64,000 bases of DNA from Zygnema cylindricum. Its lineage: Eukaryota; Streptophyta; Zygnematophyceae; Zygnematales; Zygnemataceae. Shown piece by piece: positions 56,201 through 64,000 of the stretch; position 1 is the stretch's first letter; each line of letters starts with the position of its first letter. The stretch lies in contig JBBHKE010000241.1 in the NCBI GenBank assembly GCA_037447655.1, forward strand, positions 33,009 through 97,008. Reading direction: 5' to 3'. A program made the position numbers and the translations under genes. The notes under the pieces were generated by a model. It saw only the letters and a program-made list of their open reading frames with translations. It was not told the origin of the DNA and did no database searches.

Positions 56201-59200
56201 GATACCCATATATATTTTTTATTCACATGCATATATTTGTATAGGGGAACATGTATTTTTCCTTTCAAAAAAATGATTAGAACAATTATGTTTTTTTGGC
56301 AGACACATTTAACATTTTTTAAATTAGTAGCTGTGAATCTGTCCTATATAGTTCACTTTGCTATTAAATTTTTCTTTAACAAATGATTTCAATTGGAAAA
56401 GCTTGGTGAAAAGCTGGAAATCATAGCGAGTGGGGTTTAAGATTTAGGGGGAAAGGGTTATGAAAATATATGCTATTGTCATAGAGATTGTGTGTGAGGG
56501 GTAAAATGATTCATTTAAAGTAAAATCCAATAAAATATTATGTTTACCATTTTGAAATTTCAGCGTGTTGTTAAATGGAGGCCCCTTGTTTTACTATGAA
56601 TTTAGACTTTTTAAATATGTATATGCTTTTTTTTTTTTTTTATGATGACCATGTAGCCCACACTAACTTTGAGGCACTTGTGGAGATTGGGGGGGGTTGT
56701 TGGTGGAGAGGGGATGCGCGGTGTCGTAGAGACCTAGGGCGCAACTCTTTGAATGGAAACATTCCATCATCCATCGGTCAAATGAGATCCCTCCAATTAT
56801 TGTAAGACACATGCCACAATGGTTATATTGCGCATCAAAAGTGTAGTTTTAATAGTTTTCGTTTGTGATGGATTAAGAGGGGAGAGGGGTAGAAAAGGGA
56901 ACATGAACATAAGCATAAACATAATTTTGATAAAAAAATAATTAGTAATAATAGTAATAATAATATACTAAAACGAAAAACAAGAATCGTAATTAACATT
57001 GGATATTATATACCAATATTGTACAATAATCCTAATAGTATATTATTCATATTAATATATAATAATTAGTAAATATTAAAGCTCAATTCTTGTAATTGTA
57101 ATAGGTTGTTAAAACTAAATAAAAAATCATGTTGGTCCTCCTAAGAAACCATTAACTATTTTCTAATAACATTAAGTATAATTATTCCATTTGACAGTCA
57201 AAATTTTCATATTCTTAAACTTGACCATCTGAAGCTTAATGACAAAGAAAGAAAGTGGTCAAAGGGGTGGGGAAATAAAGGAGATAGATGATGATTGGGC
57301 TTGATGTGATGAGGAAACATTACATTTAATAAGTGAACTTCCCTTTCTAGTTTTTCTCGGAGTTTTTCTCTTTAGTATGTTTGAGAAAATTATATATATT
57401 ACTTTGATGGAGAAAGAAAATGGGTGGGTGGGTGATCATGGCCAAACCATATGCTGTGAAAAAAAGATTCATTTCGGATTTTTTTTCTCCAGTACTTATT
57501 GTTTTTTTTTTCTGTTTAAGTTTCCGAAAACTAATTTTGTTTTTTTGTTTACTTTCCTTTTTCAATCATTGGCAAATGGAATAACACATAAAGCAAAGGC
57601 AAAATGCTAAGGCTAGAAGGCGTGAGAGATAGGATATATTTGTACATGCATGTGTATTAATGGCGGAGAGATTAGACAAATATGTTCTCTGTTTTGAAGT
57701 ATGACGTGATCATGACGATGTCTTTTTTTTGTCATCCAAATTTTAGATTTTTCTTTATATTTTTAGTTCTTTTATACTGGTTTTGTTCATTTAAATCTTT
57801 ATTATTTTATCTTATATAAAGGGTGACTTTATAAAGAAAAGAAGAGGGGGAGAGGGGGCGTTTTGCAGTGGGGGGGTGGGGGAATATGCCATTATATAAT
57901 ATGTTTTTGTGGATATTTAATGTGCATTGTTCAAATGGATTACTTAAAATAAGAGTACAATACATAAATATGTGATTTTTTGGGTTCTAGCACTAGATAC
58001 ATTTAATATGAATTCACTCAACATTTCTCTATTGACCTTCTAGCCCATTTTAACATGGGGGCTCTCGGTGAGGAGGTGGGGGTTTGGTGGGGTGTGGGGA
58101 GGTTGAAATGTCAAAAGATGGCTATATGGCAACCTGTTGAATGGAAGCATTCCATGGTCCATCGGGCAAATGACATCCCTTCAATACGTGTAAGACATGT
58201 GACACTATGGATATGTTACTCATCTAAAGTGCGTGCTTATTGGTTATTGTTCTGATGGAAGAGAGGACAGGAAGGAAAGGGGATCATGGTCTAAAATATA
58301 ATTATTAAAGGTAAAAATAATGATGATGAGATTATTTCTTTATTCGAGGGGGATGGTGTTCCATGTAGGATTTTCTGACTAAGATTTTGTGTGTAAAAAA
58401 TCAAACTCTTTGTGTAAAAATCAAATCTAACACTTACTACAGGATATCAGCTCAACATTGTAAATTAACCTAAATTTTAAAGTGGCACGATTGATTATAA
58501 ATATAAAATTATTTAAAATTCAAACTCAACGTTTTTCTTGGTATCTTCTCTTGTAACCCACACTAATTAGAAGGCACTTGGTGACGAGGTGTGGTTGGTG
58601 GTCTGGGGAATTGCGGTGTCACAGAGACTTATCTGACAACCAGTTGAGTGGAAGTATTCCATTGTCTATCGGTCAAATGAGATCCCTCCAAGACATGTAA
58701 GACACATGGCACTATTGTTGTTTAACAAATCAATGATATAGGGGAGAGAGAAAACAAGAGAGGGGGAGAGAGTGGGAGCGGGGGGATGGGGTTAGGGGAC
58801 TAAGACTAAAGGAGGAGAGGTATACGAGTAAGGGAGTGGTTGAGAGGGAGAAAAAGAGATAGATAGGGAGAGGGAGAGGGAGAGGGAGAGAGAAAGGGAG
58901 GATGAAAAGACGAGAGGTAGATAGAAGGTGAAAGGAACAGAGAGGGGGGGTGGGAGTGAGGCGTTATTAAAAATTAAGATTCGTGCGCGCGCATGTTCGC
59001 GTGCGTTCTTTCCCACTCTCTCCTCCTCTTCCCTACTCTCTCCTCATTAATCACCCTCTCGAAATCCATCGCGCTTTTCTTCTCGCTCCTTCTCCCTCTT
59101 CACATTCTTTTCCCCCTCCCTCTCAACCTTCCTCTCCCCCTCTCTCTATCCCTCTCCCTCTCCTCCCGTCTCTTTTCCTTCTTGACGCCACTTTCCATAT

Positions 59201-62200
59201 ATCCCTCTCACATTTGTCCCCTCCCATAGAACCCCGCCCTCCTTCAACTCCCCCCTACGCCTTCACTTCCCCACCCCCCTCCCCTAAAACTTTCTTACAA
59301 AGCATCCCCCTTCACTTGCTCAACTCCACCCGTTTGCCCTCTCATCCCCCTCCCCCCTCCCCTCTCCCCCTCCTGCCCTCTCCCCCTTCTCTTACACTCC
59401 ACCTTTTGCCTCTCCCCCTCTCACCCCCATCCCTTTTCCCTTGCCATGCCTCTCGTCTTCCCTTGCCCACCTATCTCCCTCATCTCCCCCCCTCTCCCCT
59501 CTCCATCTCCCTCTCACTCTCACTCTCCCTTTCCCTCTCGCCCTCTCCCTCCAAGCTAACTCCGTCCCCCTCTCCCCCTCTCCTCATTTCCATTTTCAAC
59601 CCCTCTCCACCTCTCTCCCTCTTCACCTGTTCCTCTATCCCCCTCTCCCCCCCTCCTTTTACTCCAACTCTTGCCCTCTTCGCCTCTCTCACGCTCTCCC
59701 CATCTACTCCTCTCCTCCTCTCCCCTTTTCACCCTATCCCGTTTTCCTCCAATCCCATTCTCACCTTCTCCCGCTTCCCACTCTCACCCTTCCTCTCCTA
59801 TTCTCTCCAATCTTCTTCTCCACCATTGCCATTCTCCTATCCCTCCCTCTCTCCCTATCCCCTTTCCCATCCTCGCGCTTCACCCTTCCCCCACGCCCTA
59901 CCCCTAGCCCTCTTCATCTCCTTCTCCCTCTTTCCCCCTCTCCACTATTTCCGTCTCTCCACCTCTCTACCTCTCTCGCCCTCTCCCCCTCTCCACCTTG
60001 CCCCAACTTCCTACCGCATCCCCTCTGCCCTCTCCTCACCCTCCCCCCCCCCTCTCCATCTTCTTCACCCTCTTCCTCTCCTTTTCCCCCTCTGCCCCCC
60101 CCCCCTTCCACCTTGTCTACCTCTTTTCCCCCTATCTTCCTCCTCTTCTTCCCTCTTCCCCAAACCCCCCTCCCTCTCCTTCTCCCTCCCCCCTCCTCCC
60201 CCCACCCTCCCGTTTTGCGCCATCGAGTCACGTATATTTCTATAATAAGGTTGTTCACAATAAAAATAATTACCTATAAGAAAGCTTTGTTTTTTCTTAA
60301 CTTTCATGTGGTCAACTGTGAGTAAACCACTTTTGATATGTAATATAACCATATTTTGTCCGCACTCCCTCCCTTGCTCCCTTCCTCCCTCTCTCGTCCT
60401 CTCCCCTTCTAGCTCTCTACCCACCTCTCTTCTTTCCCTCTCTCACTCTCCCTCTCTCCACCTCTCCCCCTCTTGTTGTACGTTGGTTTACTGCGGAAAT
60501 CACCTGTAGCTATTAGATCCCTAGGGATGAGTAATACAGGTCAATGAGCAATCGTAAATAAATGCTATCGTCTCCATACATGTACTTGTCAACCTTGTTC
60601 TTCATATTTGCACATAAAATTAAGTTCATGATATATAAACCAGTACACAACACATGAATCAAACACGCAAAACACTCAATCGCACAAAACACTCAATTAC
60701 AGATGATACACTCGTAAGCCCTTGTGTTATCTGAAAGAAACAAAGCAGAACCATGTCCATTGTATAAATTACTGTTGTACAACTCCTTGGATTTTGTGTC
60801 GTAGTGGTATTTACGAGATTAAGTTGTTGAATAGTAACCGTAGTTTCATTTGATCCGAAGGAACATTTTGTACACCACTTCGAGCCTTAGATAAATGAAC
60901 CTGTGCTATCCACTTAAATAGCATTGAGTAATCGTGAATGTTTTCAATACTTGTCCAGTAATTTATATCACGTAATCCTACGTCTATCGCGACGTGAGTA
61001 CTCGTCCACTTGCCAATATGACATCGTACAATATAGATGTCATTAGTGACATCATCACGTTGAAAATATACCGGCGGCTTTCAAATCGGATCATGTTGTC
61101 CGCTATGAACCTCAATGGAGGAGTCTATACTCTCACTTAAGTTATTCTTACAGGAAGAGAAAAGAGAGGGGGAGAGGAGAGAGGTGAACTAGGGGAGAGA
61201 GAGAGAGAAAAAAAAAGGAAAAAGGGAGGGAAAAGAGGGAAAGAGAGGGAGAGCGAGAGAACGAGAGAGGGGTAGAGTTGGATAGAGAGTGGTAGAAGGG
61301 GAAAAAATGATAGGGAAAAAGGTGGAGAGGGAGAGATGAAGATAAAAAAAGGGAGAGGAACTGAGGTGGGTGGAAAGGTGGAGTGGGAGGGAGAGGGAGA
61401 GGGAAAATGAGAGGTTGTTTTTTACTCTGTACTTAATATTCAAAACTTAAAAAAATAAAAAACTTAATAGTTTACATTTAAATACTAACTTTCTTAGATA
61501 ATTTTTATTAATTAATCATTAATACTTATTAATTGCTTATTAATCAGTAATACTAATACATAGCATTAACAATTAACTAGTAATAATTCATTCATAAATA
61601 ATCACTATCACGAAATACTTAATGAAAGATACTTGATAATAGTTAATCAATAATTTAAAAATGAATACTTGATAATCTGTTATTATTAAGAAATTTCAAA
61701 TGCCTGCCTATTAAGTGATATTCAATAATTAGCACCTAACACCCGGTACTCAATAACTAATAAAACATAGAAACATTTAATAGTAATAAAAATAGTTATA
61801 ATGATAAAAATAATGATAATGATAAAAAATCATATTCAAAAAATACTAAGAATATGTTTAATACCATAACAATAATTTATAAGTAATATGTAATAAACAT
61901 AATCATATAATGAAATATATAAATTTAGTAATAACAACCTATCGAAAAATAAAACAAAAAAAACAAGTAAAGTTAATAATGGTCCAAAACTACCACCGGT
62001 AAAACATAAATAAAACTAATTATTTTTAACCATAGAAGATAACTTAATTTGTAAAAAACTTTCATGTTTATTGAAAATAAATGATTTGAATTATTCTTTC
62101 CCCTTTTTTTTTTTTTAATATGGTTTTTTTTTTCGAAATAGTTTGTTGCTCCAAAGCTTTACCATTTTTTTTTGTTTCTAAGAGATTTTTTTGTTTTTTT

Positions 62201-63726
62201 AAATAAGCCGAAAAAAATTAGTGGCGAATTGTGGCAAAGTGGCAAAGCGGGAAATAACAAAGGGGAAAAACAAAGGCATAGAAATGAATGTGATCGTGTC
62301 TTTGAAAATTGTATACTAAATCTTTTTTTCCAATTGAAATTTGTTTTGTTTTTTGTTTTTTTATGATTGGCTTTGTGGATACCCATGTTATAGATATTTA
62401 GAAAACAACCAGTTGAGTGGAAGCATTCCATCGTCTATCGGTAATTTGACATCCCTCAGATCCGTGTAAGACACATGACACTATGGTTATGTTACACATC
62501 AAAATTAGGGGTAGACAGGGGAAAGCAAAAAAGGGGAGAGGGCGAGAGAGGAGTGGGAGAGGGAGGAAGGGCGAAAGGGGAGGGAGGGAGGGATTCGGTG
62601 GGGGAGGTGAGAGGGGAAATCGGGGAGGTGTAGAGGGTGAAGAATAGAAGTTGAGAGGGGAGATGGAGAGAGAGAAGATGAAGAGTGGAAGAGGTAAAAA
62701 GAGAGGGGGAGATACACAATCGGTAATGGGCGAAAAGTGGGAGGAAAAATACTTAGAAGGGTAGAGAGAGAAAAGGAGAGAAAGTGGAAGAGTTGAGAGG
62801 GATAGTGGGATCGGGAAGATGGAGGGGGAAGAAGAGGGGGAGGTGGGGGGGAGGGAGAGGGAGAGGAGAGCGAGAGGGAGGGAGGGGAGAGGGGGAAGGA
62901 GAAAAAGAAGTGGGACCGTTGGCCTGGGGTTGAGGGGGAAAGGGGAATAGGGAGATAGAGATATGAGGGGGGGAAATGGTGAACGAGAGAGGGAGAAAGA
63001 GAGAGATTTTGAGGGGAAAAAGAGAGGTAGAGGGAGAGGAAGAACGAGAAGGAGAAGGCGTGGGAGATAGAGAGGGAGATGGAGAGTGAGAAAAAAAAAG
63101 TGTTAACATGATAGGGATAGGAGAGGCAACGAGGAAGACGGGGGAGAAGGGAAAATAAAACAAGAGAGGGTGAGAGGAGAAAAGGGGAGAGAGGGGGGAG
63201 AGAGAGGGAGAGGTGGAGTGGGGGTAAAGGGGAGAAGGGATTGGAGTGGTGGCGGGAGAGGAGTTTGATGGAGAAGGGGAGGGAGAGAGAGGGAAGGGTA
63301 GCTGGAGAGAGAGGGGTAAACATGTGTCTTTTTTATTTGAAAGTAGATATGATTTTTGAATTTTTTTCTCGTTTACTCAATTTTTATTTTTTTTAAATCG
63401 ATAGAGGTTGCTAAAAATCTGATATGCTGTTTCGTAATTTTTTTCTTATTAACACGAATAAAATAAGTGATTGTCTGAGCGAAAGTGGGGAAATAAAGAG
63501 AGGTAAGGAGCAGAAGTTATTGAGGGAGGTGAGGTTGGTTAACAAATGCAATTGTGTGGGAATATTGCAATTTGATGGCGTTTTATTTTCACTCAATACA
63601 TTTTTTTTAATTTCTTTTTTTTTCATGTGTGTGTGAGGATGCCTGGTGTCACAGATTTCTTAAGAAAAACCGGTTGACCGGAAGCATCCCATCGTCCATC
63701 AGTCAACTGAAATTCCTCAAAATCTT
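41235..63726 (+). CDS. Leucine-rich repeat cell-surface protein, 5' part (16 exons in window)
   Basis: Exon 1 (41235-41331) encodes a signal peptide (MAATMVIITVLTFACHVAFV). Exon 2 (41457-41568) encodes an N-cap (KSALEAVKAAVANKNKFPEI with Cys54 and Cys61), like plant LRR N-terminal domains. Fourteen exons of exactly 72 nt follow (starts 43448, 44016, 44607, 46931, 47646, 48119, 51055, 52786, 55367, 56730, 58118, 58625, 62394, 63655). All are bounded by phase-2 introns and each encodes one 24-residue repeat with the plant-type core LxxNxLSGSIPSSIGQLxSL. Every codon split by an intron rebuilds Leu, Ile, Val or Met, which confirms the joins. About 406 residues lie in the window; any transmembrane and kinase or other C-terminal part is beyond the edge. 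Likely a secreted or receptor-like recognition protein. Introns reach 4 kb and are filled with satellites. Confidence 0.88.
41740..43350 (+). repeat. 1.6-kb polypurine (GA-rich) intron tract
   Basis: The intron between the N-cap exon and the first LRR exon is almost entirely G and A on the coding strand (GGGAGAGGGG, GGAAGAGAA). Frames over it on either strand are low-complexity. A homopurine run this long could form triplex DNA. Confidence 0.9.
43448..43519 (+). CDS. LRR gene exon 3: LRR 1
   Basis: 72 nt, IRYIALGGKIAPEIGKLVRL. The acceptor is GGTGCAG and the donor GTGAGT. It is the most divergent repeat (GKIAPEI), as expected for the first one after the cap. The split Met codon with exon 2 (AT plus G) supports the join. 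Confidence 0.88.
44016..44087 (+). CDS. LRR gene exon 4: LRR 2
   Basis: 72 nt, core LQLTGIIPPSITKLTSLEY. Acceptor TTACAG, preceded by a G14 run. Donor GTAAGA. Confidence 0.9.
44607..44678 (+). CDS. LRR gene exon 5: LRR 3
   Basis: 72 nt, core SSNQLSGSIPSSISQLKSL. Acceptor GTCACAG, donor GTAAGT. Confidence 0.92.
44944..46830 (+). repeat. 1.9-kb AATGCC satellite in LRR intron
   Basis: Several hundred imperfect copies of the hexamer AATGCC (variants AATGCT, CATGCC, TATGCC, AATTCC) fill the intron between LRR exons 3 and 4. All three plus frames stay open for long stretches (Asn-Ala, Met-Pro), but splice sites place it in an intron. Confidence 0.93.
46931..47002 (+). CDS. LRR gene exon 6: LRR 4
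   Basis: 72 nt, core DLAYNSLNQSIPSSIGQMTS. Acceptor GTGGTAG, donor GTAAGT. Its flanks resemble those of the exon at 56730. Confidence 0.9.
47646..47717 (+). CDS. LRR gene exon 7: LRR 5
   Basis: 72 nt, core DKNALSGSIPISIGNLSSLQ. Acceptor GTTGCAG, donor GTAAGT. First copy of the 475-bp duplication. Confidence 0.9.
48119..48190 (+). CDS. LRR gene exon 8: LRR 6
   Basis: 72 nt, core NKNALSGSIPISIGNLSSLQ. Acceptor GTTGCAG, donor GTAAGT. Second copy of the 475-bp duplication; it differs from the first at the Asp/Asn position before the core. Confidence 0.9.
48480..51000. other. LRR intron, repeated segments, no exon seen
   Basis: The 2.9-kb intron between LRR 6 and LRR 7. The part at about 49215-49300 recurs at 54400-54490 (GGTGGCAAG, GCGGGTGAATGTTCGACCTC). 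The part at 49310-49440 recurs at about 51300-51440. The part at 50240-50610 recurs at 53240-53750. These are segmental duplications within the gene. Confidence 0.6.
50640..51180 (+). repeat. Segmental duplication unit holding LRR 7 (paired with 52310-52910)
   Basis: ATCGGTTAC..TAAAAATCAGTC, GATGTTGGA-AATAGCC, CTATAACATCACTA and the exon itself recur in the same order at 52310-52910, which holds LRR 8. Identity is lower than in the 475-bp pair, so this is an older event. Confidence 0.75.
51055..51126 (+). CDS. LRR gene exon 9: LRR 7
   Basis: 72 nt, core LNENQLSGNIPSSIGNLTSL. Acceptor GCCACAG, donor GTAAGA. It ends in AT, rebuilding Met with the next exon. Confidence 0.9.
51280..52300. other. 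LRR intron, no exon seen
   Basis: AT-rich, partly duplicated from 49300-49560. No LRR core motif found. Confidence 0.5.
52786..52857 (+). CDS. LRR gene exon 10: LRR 8
   Basis: 72 nt, core LNDNQLSGSIPSSIGDLISL. Acceptor GTCACAG, donor GTAAGA. Confidence 0.9.
54190..54330 (+). pseudogene. Decayed LRR exon unit
   Basis: The conserved pre-exon block is recognisable (CGTACTAACTTAGAGTCACC, then G-rich DNA and TGGTGTTATA). The expected acceptor and 72-nt LRR exon are replaced by unrelated GCATATGC-rich sequence. It looks like an exon unit that lost its exon. Confidence 0.45.
55367..55438 (+). CDS. LRR gene exon 11: LRR 9
   Basis: 72 nt, core AANQLSGSITSSIGQLTSL, with Thr replacing the usual Pro of SIPSSI. 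Acceptor GTTACAG, donor GTAAGA. Confidence 0.9.
55450..56640. other. LRR intron, no exon seen
   Basis: A 50-bp direct repeat (ATGCATCAATAGTGTACTCCGAATGAT) is present at 55468 and 55532. The rest is AT-rich. Confidence 0.55.
56730..56801 (+). CDS. LRR gene exon 12: LRR 10
   Basis: 72 nt, core DLGRNSLNGNIPSSIGQMRS. Acceptor GTCGTAG, donor GTAAGA. The 90 bases before it closely match those before LRR 4. Confidence 0.9.
56830..58020. other. LRR intron, no exon seen
   Basis: AT-rich with AATAATA runs at 56935-57070. No LRR core motif on either strand. Confidence 0.55.
58118..58189 (+). CDS. LRR gene exon 13: LRR 11
   Basis: 72 nt, core LYGNLLNGSIPWSIGQMTSL. Acceptor TCAAAAG, weaker than the others. 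Donor GTAAGA. It ends in GT, rebuilding Val. Confidence 0.85.
58625..58696 (+). CDS. LRR gene exon 14: LRR 12
   Basis: 72 nt, core SDNQLSGSIPLSIGQMRSL. Acceptor GTCACAG, donor GTAAGA. It ends in AT, rebuilding Ile. Confidence 0.9.
58740..60230. repeat. GA-rich then CT-rich 1.5-kb tract in LRR intron
   Basis: Purine-rich DNA (58740-58965) switches abruptly, after a GCGCGCGC-type turn at 58983-59005, to pyrimidine-rich DNA (59006-60225). The 420-residue Ser/Pro/Leu frame and its mirrors are repeat translations inside the intron. Confidence 0.88.
60231..61150. other. LRR intron, no gene seen
   Basis: A short CT-rich stretch at 60360-60475 is followed by about 650 bp of unique DNA on which I recognise no exon or repeat. 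Confidence 0.5.
61150..62150. repeat. GA-rich tract followed by AT-rich TTAATAAT repeats
   Basis: 61155-61415 is purine-rich. 61440-62060 consists of TTAATTA, AATACTT and AATAATGAT motifs. Confidence 0.65.
62394..62465 (+). CDS. LRR gene exon 15: LRR 13
   Basis: 72 nt, core LENNQLSGSIPSSIGNLTSL. Acceptor GTTATAG, donor GTAAGA. It ends in GT, rebuilding Val. Confidence 0.9.
62505..63320 (+). repeat. 0.8-kb polypurine tract in LRR intron
   Basis: Almost pure G/A on the coding strand. Frames of 75-272 residues on the minus strand are low-complexity translations. Confidence 0.9.
63655..63726 (+). CDS. LRR gene exon 16: LRR 14
   Basis: 72 nt, core LKKNRLTGSIPSSISQLKFL. Acceptor GTCACAG, donor GTAAGA in phase 2, so at least one more coding exon must follow beyond the window. 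Confidence 0.9.
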
Positions 63727-64000
63727 GTAAGACATAACGCTATAATTTTTTAACATATCAAAATTGCTTTATAAATGGAAATAACATGTTGCAAAAAACA
63801 TTTCACAATATCAAATTTTTTTGAAAGCAATGCTTTTTTATTTGAAATTTTATCTTATTAATAAATTTTTCGGTGAGGGGTTCATAATTGAAATACTTTT
63901 GGATATGAAAACTAGCATTTGGATAATATGTATTTAACTTTCTACTTTTTGAGAAGTTTTAATATATGGTTTTTCAATTGATTTTTGTTATACTGGTTTG
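63727..64000. other. LRR intron running off the window
   Basis: The intron opens with the conserved GTAAGACATAACGCTATAAT-like block also seen after the other LRR exons, and is then AT-rich. Confidence 0.7.

Noticed and set aside
58983-60245. 420-residue open frame rich in Ser, Pro and Leu
   Set aside because: It translates a CT-rich simple-sequence tract, mirrored by open frames in other registers, and lies inside an LRR intron.
62505-63323. 272-residue Ser/Pro/Leu frame on the minus strand
   Set aside because: Complement of a polypurine intron tract; low complexity only.
1-64000. tRNA and rRNA genes
   Set aside because: By eye I saw no A/B-box cloverleaf or rRNA-like conserved blocks. A covariance-model scan was not possible here.

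Overview
The window is eukaryotic nuclear DNA. Reconstructed genes are split by spliceosomal GT-AG introns, intergenic and intron DNA is AT-rich, and simple-sequence tracts and DNA transposons are abundant. The lineage cannot be fixed from sequence alone. Three things point to an alga or another plant-like protist: leucine-rich repeats of the plant type with one 72-nt exon per repeat (a layout known in land plants and brown algae), a long Ser/Pro-rich extensin-like tail on a secreted enzyme, and CCCTAAA (plant-type telomere) motifs in gene leaders. Most long open frames here are CT, GA or AATGCC low-complexity DNA and are not genes. Layout: 1-2.7 kb is low-complexity DNA with a cluster of CRE-like ACGTCA sites and a Ty1/copia integrase remnant. 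3.4-9 kb is a nested transposon graveyard: TA-inserting MITEs, an unnamed inverted-repeat family, a PIF/Harbinger-like element and a hAT MITE with an 8-bp target duplication. 10.3-17.3 kb (+) is a complete nine-exon secreted SGNH/GDSL esterase gene with a Pro-rich tail and hydrophobic C-terminus; a short TA-MITE sits in its first intron. 21.2-25.2 kb (-) is TRAPPC2 (sedlin), with four exons found and one central 24-residue segment not found. 26.28-35.71 kb is a 9.43-kb DNA transposon with a pogo/Tigger-like DDE transposase in four exons (-), accessory frames inside its first intron, and clusters of GCGACGAC...GTCGTCGC hairpins. The 217-bp MITE in the esterase intron is an internal deletion derivative of this same element. 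35.7-37.3 kb holds another MITE and degenerate CCCTAA repeats leading into a putative secreted-protein gene (37.3-40.8 kb, low confidence), followed by a 10-N assembly gap. 41.2 kb to the right edge (+) is one large LRR gene: signal peptide exon, N-cap exon, then fourteen exons of exactly 72 nt, all phase 2, each one LRR, continuing past the window. How it fits together: the esterase and LRR protein are secretory or cell-surface proteins, and TRAPPC2 is a housekeeping trafficking factor. The two most notable structures are the autonomous transposon/MITE pair and the LRR exon array. In the array every exon is interchangeable in frame, shares conserved intron flanks with an unusual G-rich 3' splice region, and is spread by segmental duplication, including one recent 475-bp copy.
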